Source of the DNA: JACZWL01 sp046756445
Lineage (GTDB): Bacteria > Pseudomonadota > Gammaproteobacteria > Steroidobacterales > Woeseiaceae
Length of the DNA stretch: 11,374 bases
NCBI GenBank assembly: GCA_046756445.1
Contig: JBHHWI010000095.1
Span: 1 to 11,374, forward strand
Reading direction: 5' to 3'
A program made the translations under genes and the position numbers. Numbering within the stretch: position 1 is the stretch's first letter; each line of letters begins with the position of its first letter. Below are positions 7,046-11,374 of this stretch, piece after piece. The notes below the pieces were generated by a model. The model did not search any database, was not told where the DNA came from, and worked only from the letters and a program-made list of their open reading frames with translations.

Positions 7046-8204
7046 CGAGGTGCTCGACGTTGTCCTTCGTGATGCCGGCGACGTTGATGCGGCTCGAGTT
7101 CACCATATAGACGGCAAACTCGCTCTTGATCCGATCGACCTGGTCGGGAGAGATCCCGAGAAAGCAAAACATCCCGTTGGCCCGCTCGATGTGCGAGAAG
7201 TCGTGCCCGGGCGTCTTGTCCCTCAGCGCACCGGCGAGCAAGGTACGGACTTCTTTCAACCGCCTGCGCATTCCGTCGAGTTCCACAAGCCACTCGTCGC
7301 GAAGTCTCTCATCGTTGAGGACATGGCTGACGACCACGCCGCCATGATCGGGCGGCATCGAGTACAGCGTTCTGACGATATTCAGAGCCTGACTCCTGAG
7401 GATTGCGCTGGCCGTGGCGTCACGGCCGACGACAGACAGACAGCCGACCCGGTCACGATACAGCCCGAAGTTCTTCGAGCAGGAACTCGACACAATCATT
7501 TCGGGGACACGCTGGTACATCAATCGCACTCCGAAGGCGTCTTCTTCGAGACCGTCTGCAAAGCCCTGATAGGCAATGTCGATGTAAGGCAGTAATTCTC
7601 GTTCGGCGACGAGGCCGACCACGGCCCGCCATTGATCCCTGGTCAGGTCCATGCCGGTCGGGTTGTGACAGCAGCCGTGCAGCAGGACGATCTCGCCGGC
7701 AGGCACTTTTTCGAGTGTCTCGAGCATCGCATCGAACCGGATGTTCTTGTTCCGTGTGTCATAGTACGGGTAGGACTTCAGCTCCAGGCCTGCACCGCCC
7801 AGCAATGGAGAATGATTCGCCCAGGTCGGGTCGCTCGCCCAGACCGGGACGCCCGGCTTCGCCCGCAGGGCCAGTCCCGCCGCGACCCTCAGGGACCCGG
7901 AGCCGCCCGGTGTCTGCAGGGTCGTGATGCGCTCGTCGGCGAGGGATGCATCGCCGAACGTGAGCGCCTGTATCGCCGCGTTGAATTCGGGGTTGCCGCC
8001 CGATCCCAGATAAGCCTTGGTCGGCTGTGTATCGACGAGATGCCGCTCTGCTTTCTTGACTGCACTGAATATCGGCGTCTGCCCGTTCGCGTCCCGGTAG
8101 ACGCCCACGCCGAGGTCGATCTTGAACTCGCGAGGATCGTTCCTGTGCTCCCCGATCAGCGTGAGGATCGCGTCGGGCGGCATTGCGCTCATCTTTTCGA
8201 ACAT
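7020..8204 (-). CDS. Aspartate/aromatic amino acid aminotransferase (class I, PLP)
   Basis: A 394-residue fold-type I aminotransferase of the AspC/TyrB group, of normal length. It transfers amino groups between an amino acid and a 2-oxo acid using pyridoxal phosphate. Visible active-site features are HNPTG (N181), YIDIAYQGF (D209, Y212), the Schiff-base lysine K244 in SSSCSKNFGLYRDRVG with phosphate-binding R252, R278 in VRTLYSMPPDHG (equivalent to the Arg that binds a side-chain carboxylate) and R372 in SSRINVAG (binds the substrate carboxylate). The SMPPDHG form points to the aromatic or broad-specificity enzymes of gammaproteobacteria rather than strict aspartate enzymes, but specificity is not proven. 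The ATG at 8204 is 3 nt after the upstream gene's stop; a second ATG four codons in is possible. The two genes must be co-transcribed. Confidence 0.94.
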   Translation of the reverse strand: MFEKMSAMPPDAILTLIGEHRNDPREFKIDLGVGVYRDANGQTPIFSAVKKAERHLVDTQPTKAYLGSGGNPEFNAAIQALTFGDASLADERITTLQTPGGSGSLRVAAGLALRAKPGVPVWASDPTWANHSPLLGGAGLELKSYPYYDTRNKNIRFDAMLETLEKVPAGEIVLLHGCCHNPTGMDLTRDQWRAVVGLVAERELLPYIDIAYQGFADGLEEDAFGVRLMYQRVPEMIVSSSCSKNFGLYRDRVGCLSVVGRDATASAILRSQALNIVRTLYSMPPDHGGVVVSHVLNDERLRDEWLVELDGMRRRLKEVRTLLAGALRDKTPGHDFSHIERANGMFCFLGISPDQVDRIKSEFAVYMVNSSRINVAGITKDNVEHLASSIAAVL

Positions 8205-8207
8205 GGA

Positions 8208-9071
8208 TCAGATTGTATCCACAGGAATCTTTATATAAGAGACCTGATTGGCTTCCGGATCCGGCAGACGCCCGGCGCGAATGTTGACCTGTATGGATGG
8301 CAGAATCAGATCCGGCAGGTCAAGCGTTGCGTCTCTTCGTTCGCGCATCCGGATGAATTCGTCTTTCGCAGCGTCGTTGCCGACATGCACGTTGTCTCGT
8401 TTCTGTTCCGCGACCGTGCATTCGAAACGCAGTTCCCGCCCCTCCGGGCGGTAGTCGTGGCACATGAACAGGCGGGTGTCGCCGGGAAGCGAAAGAAGCG
8501 TCTGTATCGAATCGTACAACTGTCCCGCATCCCCGCCCGGAAAGTCACACCGTGCCGTACCGTAGTCGCACATGAACAGGCTGTCGCCCACGAATACCGC
8601 ATCTTCGACCAGATACGAGACGCTGTCATTTGTGTGGCCCGGCGTATCGAGCACCCGGCATTCGAGACCGCCGATCGCGAACGTGTCGCCGCCGGCGAAC
8701 AGCCGGTCGAACTCACTGCCGTCCGCTTCGAACGATGCCGGCAAATTGAACACTTCTGCGAAGTGTTGTTGCACGGCGCGGATTCCCGAGCCGATTCCGA
8801 CCTGCCCGCCGAGTTCGGATTTCAGAACTTGCGCCGCGGTCAGATGATCCGCATGCGCATGAGTTTCCAGAATCCATTCGAGTGACAGCTCGTTTGTCCG
8901 GATGTGCTCCACTATCGCACGGGCAGGCGCCTCGTCGATTCTCCCGGACACAGCGGAAAACCCGAGAACCGGGTCAATCGCTGCGGCACCCCTGGTATCA
9001 GGATCGCTGACGACATACGACAGCGAGCCGGTCACCTCATCGTAGAAATGCTGTATATGGGGCCGGGCCAT
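8208..9071 (-). CDS. Metallo-beta-lactamase-fold protein, persulfide-dioxygenase-like
   Basis: A 287-residue MBL-fold hydrolase/oxygenase without a signal peptide. The metal motif is THAHADH (residues 70-76), with further ligands H146 in DTPGHT, D163 in VGDSLF or D176 in CDFPGGD, and H205 in FMCHDY. The block CDYGTARCDFPGGDAGQLYD, the PEGRELRFECTV segment and the C-terminal Ile/Arg-rich end resemble the Blh/ETHE1-like persulfide dioxygenase branch, which oxidises glutathione persulfide to sulfite, more than glyoxalase II. The exact substrate is inferred. The frame extends upstream to 9152, but the ATG at 9071 gives the family-typical start MARPHIQHFYDEVTGSLSYV. No strong ribosome-binding site precedes it. 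It lies 3 nt before the aminotransferase and 123 nt after the HiPIP gene. Confidence 0.9.
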   Translation of the reverse strand: MARPHIQHFYDEVTGSLSYVVSDPDTRGAAAIDPVLGFSAVSGRIDEAPARAIVEHIRTNELSLEWILETHAHADHLTAAQVLKSELGGQVGIGSGIRAVQQHFAEVFNLPASFEADGSEFDRLFAGGDTFAIGGLECRVLDTPGHTNDSVSYLVEDAVFVGDSLFMCDYGTARCDFPGGDAGQLYDSIQTLLSLPGDTRLFMCHDYRPEGRELRFECTVAEQKRDNVHVGNDAAKDEFIRMRERRDATLDLPDLILPSIQVNIRAGRLPDPEANQVSYIKIPVDTI

Positions 9072-9194
9072 CAGGCAGACTCGCACTGCGGCACCGCCGG
9101 CGGACGGATGACCAGGTTGCGGCGATCCGCTCGCACCCGCGCGTAGACACACCGGTCTGCGGGCACGGATCTAGCGGCAGCGCTAACGATCGGA

Positions 9195-9518
9195 TCAGGA
9201 TTTCGGCGCCCAGACCGAACACCAGCCTTTATTGTTGACGAGCTTGCCGGGGAATATCTGGCAGGGCCGCCACTGTGCCCCTTCGTCGCCCTGAATGAGC
9301 GCACAATTCGCGCATATCTGGTCCGGCGCGGGATTGACCCGGGAGGCAGGATCAACGGTGCTCGCATCGTGCGTGTATTTCATCGCCTGTGCCATCGGAT
9401 CGCTTTCTTCCAACCTCGGCAGGTCGTCTGCGCGTGCCTCGGAGCCCGGGCGGACCAGGCAGCCGGCTGCCGCAACGGCCGACAGTTGAATGAACTGGCG
9501 CCTTGCAATCTTGCTCAA
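9195..9518 (-). CDS. High-potential iron-sulfur protein (HiPIP), Tat-exported
   Basis: A 107-residue periplasmic electron carrier. Residues 1-30 are a twin-arginine signal (ARRQFIQLSAVAAAG) ending in A-R-A, and mature HiPIP begins DDLPRL. Four cysteines sit at C69, C72, C86 and C100, giving CxxC-x13-C-x13-C, the spacing expected for one [4Fe-4S] cluster, with Y48 in the N-terminal part as in known HiPIPs. C20 is in the signal peptide and is not a ligand. The start is a TTG at 9518, supported by AAGGAGAG 4 nt upstream and by the signal peptide. HiPIPs carry electrons between respiratory or photosynthetic complexes and terminal acceptors; the partner here is unknown. It may share a transcript with the two genes downstream. 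Confidence 0.95.
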   Translation of the reverse strand: MSKIARRQFIQLSAVAAAGCLVRPGSEARADDLPRLEESDPMAQAMKYTHDASTVDPASRVNPAPDQICANCALIQGDEGAQWRPCQIFPGKLVNNKGWCSVWAPKS

Positions 9519-9522
9519 GGGA

Positions 9523-9530
9523 CTCTCCTT
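9523..9530 (-). promoter_or_regulatory. Strong ribosome-binding site of the HiPIP gene
   Basis: The minus strand reads AAGGAGAG, 4 nt before the TTG at 9518. It is the strongest ribosome-binding site in the window and decides a rare start codon. Confidence 0.75.
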
Positions 9531-9549
9531 TATTCTTGCTTGAGTTTGG

Positions 9550-9567
9550 CCCGGAACCTGTCCCGGG
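9550..9567. repeat. 18-bp near-perfect dyad in the HiPIP leader
   Basis: The plus strand reads CCCGGAACCTGTCCCGGG. The outer five bases of each side are perfectly complementary, and in the minus-strand RNA one G-U pair and two more pairs extend the stem to about 8. It lies about 30 nt before the HiPIP start, inside the predicted transcript leader. It could be an operator, an RNA hairpin affecting translation, or chance in a GC-rich sequence. Confidence 0.35.
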
Positions 9568-9604
9568 ATGATTAATCTTAATACAAACGGGTTTACTGCG
9601 GCGC

Positions 9605-9634
9605 ATTCTAGCGGATTAGGCTGAGCGCTGGCAC
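9605..9634 (-). promoter_or_regulatory. Sigma70-like promoter of the HiPIP gene
   Basis: On the minus strand, GTGCCA (9629-9634) and TAGAAT (9605-9610) are separated by 18 nt. TAGAAT matches the -10 consensus at five of six bases and sits in a GCTAGAATGCGC context common for housekeeping promoters in this group; the -35 is weaker (four of six). Transcription near 9598 would leave an 80-nt leader containing the dyad at 9550-9567 and an AT-rich stretch. Confidence 0.4.
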
Positions 9635-9650
9635 GCCGCTACTGCATAAT

Positions 9651-9654
9651 GAGG
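9651..9654 (+). promoter_or_regulatory. Ribosome-binding site of the M61-like gene
   Basis: GAGG, 5 nt before the ATG at 9660, supports that start. Confidence 0.5.
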
Positions 9655-9659
9655 CACCG

Positions 9660-11183
9660 ATGAAAGACGACTGCCAGTCAGGGTGGCTGAACGGGGCTCC
9701 GGCGGTGTTGCCTGTGGCGCTGATCCTTCTGGCCGGGCCCGCGCCCGAAGCCGCAGCCGCCGGCGCACATGTCTATACGGTGAGCATTGATCACGCCATG
9801 AGCACGCTCCGGGTGGAGGCCCGCTTCAGTCCGGGCGTGGACCTGGTCAGTGCCAGGTCGCGCCACGCCGGGAAGCTGCTCATCGATGCTCGCGCCTGCG
9901 GCGGCGCCGAGAAGATAAGGCTGCGAAGACGGCGAATGTTGCTGCCGACAGGCGATGTTCATTGCATGACCTACACGGTCGATCTCGAGCGGGCCGCTCG
10001 TCGGGAGCGACCGAACCGGTATCTGCTGCCGGACAACGTGATCGTCTCGCCCAGCCTCTGGTTATGGCGCCCGGAGCTCGACGACGGCACTGAGCTCCGG
10101 GTCAGGTTTCGGTTGCCGGAGAACATGAAGGTAAGCGTGCCCTGGGAGTTGGCCGGCCCCGATCGCCAGGAATACAGGCTGGCCAGGTCGCCGGAGAGCG
10201 CTGATGCGCCGGCTGTATTCGGCAATTTCGACTACCGGGAAATCCGCGTTCCCGGCGCCATGCTGCGCGTGACCCTGATGAAGGCCAAAGGCGGAATGGA
10301 CACCGAGGCCATCGTCAATTGGATCCGCGCCACGGCGACCGATGTCAGCCTGGCCTATGGTCGGTTTCCGAACCCGTCACCGCAGGTCGTGGTCGTGCCG
10401 GTCGGCGGCGACACCAACGGCAGTCAATCGGCAGTGCCGTATGGACGCGTCATCCGGGATGGCGGCGAGAGCGTTCAGTTATTCATCGATCAGCGCCGGC
10501 CGATCGAGGAGTTCCTCGTGGACTGGACGGCGACGCACGAATTCAGCCATCTGATGCTGCCTTACCTGCGCAATCGGCAAAAATGGGTGGCGGAGGGATT
10601 CGCGCAGTACTACCAGAACGTGTTGCTCGCCCGCTCCGGCGCTTATGACGATTCGACTGCCTGGCAGAAACTGTACGAAGGCCTGGAGCGAGGCCGGCGA
10701 TCGCGACCGGAGCTGTCACCTAACGAGGCCGCGGCCGGGGGTATCCGAACCGGTCTGATGAAGGTCTACTGGAGCGGTGCCGCGCTCGCCCTGATGGCCG
10801 ATGTCAGGCTTCGAGAACAGTCCCGTGGACGCGAATCACTCGACGCCGTTCTCGGCAGGCTCCGGGAATGTTGCCTGCCCTCGGACCGGGTCTGGTCCGG
10901 ACCACAACTTTTCGCAACAATGGATTCCCTTACGGATTATCCCGTTTTCACCGAGCTGTATCGTCGCTACGCAGATACGGCCGGATTTCCCGACCTCGAA
11001 CCCTTGTTCGAGAGACTCGGCCTGTTCGTATCGAACGGCAGGGTGCAATTGAACAGAGACGCTCCACTCGCCGGCATTCGCCTCGCAATTACCGAAGCAA
11101 ACGCAGCCACCGCCGACTGGCGGCAGCGGCTCGCCACAAAGACACCGGACATGGGGACGGACCCCGCGGAGTCCGTCCCTTAG
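9660..11183 (+). CDS. Secreted M61/M1-like zinc metallopeptidase
   Basis: A 507-residue exported protein. Residues 14-25 are hydrophobic and followed by an Ala-rich stretch to about 35, consistent with a signal peptide, although the first residues (MKDDCQSGW) are unusually acidic. The zinc motif is HEFSH (293-297), with the third ligand likely E312 in WVAEGFAQYYQ. A Tyr-led helix YWSGAALALMADVRLRE (370-386) and the RESLDAVLGRL segment resemble the C-terminal part of M61 glycyl aminopeptidase catalytic domains. The N-terminal half (about 37-270) is beta-rich, as in M1 and M61 proteins. No PDZ domain is evident, and the spacing H297 to E312 is short for M61, so it is better called gluzincin/peptidase MA-like than a firm M61 member. 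It diverges from the HiPIP gene. The last ten residues, ending MGTDPAESVP, are encoded by a palindrome. Confidence 0.82.
   Translation: MKDDCQSGWLNGAPAVLPVALILLAGPAPEAAAAGAHVYTVSIDHAMSTLRVEARFSPGVDLVSARSRHAGKLLIDARACGGAEKIRLRRRRMLLPTGDVHCMTYTVDLERAARRERPNRYLLPDNVIVSPSLWLWRPELDDGTELRVRFRLPENMKVSVPWELAGPDRQEYRLARSPESADAPAVFGNFDYREIRVPGAMLRVTLMKAKGGMDTEAIVNWIRATATDVSLAYGRFPNPSPQVVVVPVGGDTNGSQSAVPYGRVIRDGGESVQLFIDQRRPIEEFLVDWTATHEFSHLMLPYLRNRQKWVAEGFAQYYQNVLLARSGAYDDSTAWQKLYEGLERGRRSRPELSPNEAAAGGIRTGLMKVYWSGAALALMADVRLREQSRGRESLDAVLGRLRECCLPSDRVWSGPQLFATMDSLTDYPVFTELYRRYADTAGFPDLEPLFERLGLFVSNGRVQLNRDAPLAGIRLAITEANAATADWRQRLATKTPDMGTDPAESVP
11153..11180. repeat. REP-like palindrome, possible terminator
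   Basis: Arms GGGACGGAC (11154-11162) and GTCCGTCCC (11171-11179) are perfectly complementary over 9 bp around an 8-nt loop. The stem ends next to the stop codon of the metallopeptidase gene (TAG at 11181-11183). It would make a stable hairpin but is followed only by TTAGCC, without a U run, so it is a poor intrinsic terminator. GGGGACGGAC palindromes of this kind look like dispersed repeats; copy number cannot be tested here. Confidence 0.6.
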
Positions 11184-11374
11184 CCTGAAAATTGCACGAG
11201 ACCGCCCGGGATTGCCGAGATGGTCATGATTTTGATACGAATGGCGATGGTTCTTGATGGTGACACTTTGTAAAAATCACCGGCTGTCCGGTCTGTGGCC
11301 GGATCTCGTTACGCCTGACTGGCTCTTCCCTCGAGCCATAGCCCGCTATGGCTCTCAGTCCAGAGCGGCGTCAG
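11184..11374. other. Right-edge region without a convincing gene
   Basis: These 191 bases hold no supported coding gene. A plus-strand frame from an ATG at 11257 stays open for 39 codons to the edge. On the minus strand one frame gives GDFYKVSPSRTIAIRIKI and more, stopping near the metallopeptidase end, but is broken by a TAA at 11309-11311. GGTGA (11259-11263) and TCACC (11277-11281) form a small inverted repeat. The palindrome at 11333-11354 is the clearest structure. A decayed or repeat element is likely. Confidence 0.4.
11333..11354. repeat. Perfect 10-bp-arm palindrome at the right edge
   Basis: Arms GAGCCATAGC (11333-11342) and GCTATGGCTC (11345-11354) are perfectly complementary, separated only by CC. 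It could be a cruciform, a protein-binding site or part of a mobile or REP element continuing past the window. Confidence 0.6.

Noticed and set aside
7632..8885. Plus-strand open frame of 417 codons
   Set aside because: Antisense to the aminotransferase and MBL genes, with no recognisable motif and no ribosome-binding site.
9072..9152. Extended N-terminus for the MBL-fold gene
   Set aside because: The extra 27 residues are low-complexity and not family-like, whereas MARPHIQHFY at 9071 matches the usual start.
9171..9184. Small inverted repeat TAGCG/CGCTA after the HiPIP gene as a terminator
   Set aside because: Only five pairs and no following U run.
9645..9650. CATAAT as a -10 box for the metallopeptidase gene
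   Set aside because: No acceptable -35 at 16 to 18 nt, and transcription would start too close to the ATG to include the GAGG site.
11257..11374. Plus-strand frame open to the right edge
   Set aside because: Only 39 codons visible, no good ribosome-binding site and it reads through a perfect palindrome; not enough to call a gene.

Overview
The window looks like chromosomal DNA from a GC-rich gammaproteobacterium. The evidence is the gene content and order (MoxR, DUF58, DUF4381, BatA, BatB/TPR and BatD on one strand), a Tat-exported high-potential iron-sulfur protein, an aromatic-type aminotransferase whose motifs match gammaproteobacterial forms, and sigma70-like promoters. A lineage near Chromatiales or Woeseiales would fit, but that is inference. 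No tRNA, rRNA, CRISPR array, integrase or complete transposase is visible.

Layout. Positions 6301 down to 1 (minus strand) hold one tightly packed operon: a MoxR AAA+ ATPase, a DUF58 protein, a DUF4381 membrane protein, BatA (membrane VWA), BatB fused to a BatC-like TPR region, and BatD, which runs off the left edge. Junctions are 9 nt apart or overlap by 1 to 11 nt, and a sigma70-like promoter lies just upstream of moxR. Family knowledge suggests a MoxR chaperone-like ATPase acting with membrane VWA proteins in envelope stress tolerance or the maturation of another complex. The target is unknown.

Positions about 6341-7045 (plus strand) hold an exported DUF192 protein. After it comes a possible frameshifted single-helix membrane microprotein whose ATG overlaps the DUF192 stop. 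Converging on these from the right, on the minus strand, are an aminotransferase (7020-8204), a persulfide-dioxygenase-like metallo-beta-lactamase-fold protein (8208-9071) and the HiPIP (9195-9518). The first two are 3 nt apart and surely co-transcribed; the HiPIP is 123 nt upstream of them and may head the same transcript.

Divergent from the HiPIP, positions 9660-11183 (plus strand) encode a secreted M61/M1-like (gluzincin) metallopeptidase. Its last codons and stop lie within or beside a 9-bp-arm palindrome that looks like an inserted REP-type repeat. The final 190 bases have no convincing gene but contain a perfect 10-bp-arm palindrome and may be the edge of another repeat or a decayed element.

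Most of the window is ordinary core-type content. The items most worth a second look are the possible frameshifted small membrane gene (6901-7045), the two palindromes at the right end, the BatB/BatC fusion that keeps an internal signal-peptide-like segment, and the clustering of HiPIP with a persulfide-dioxygenase-like enzyme. I did not find a clear, wholly new multi-gene system.
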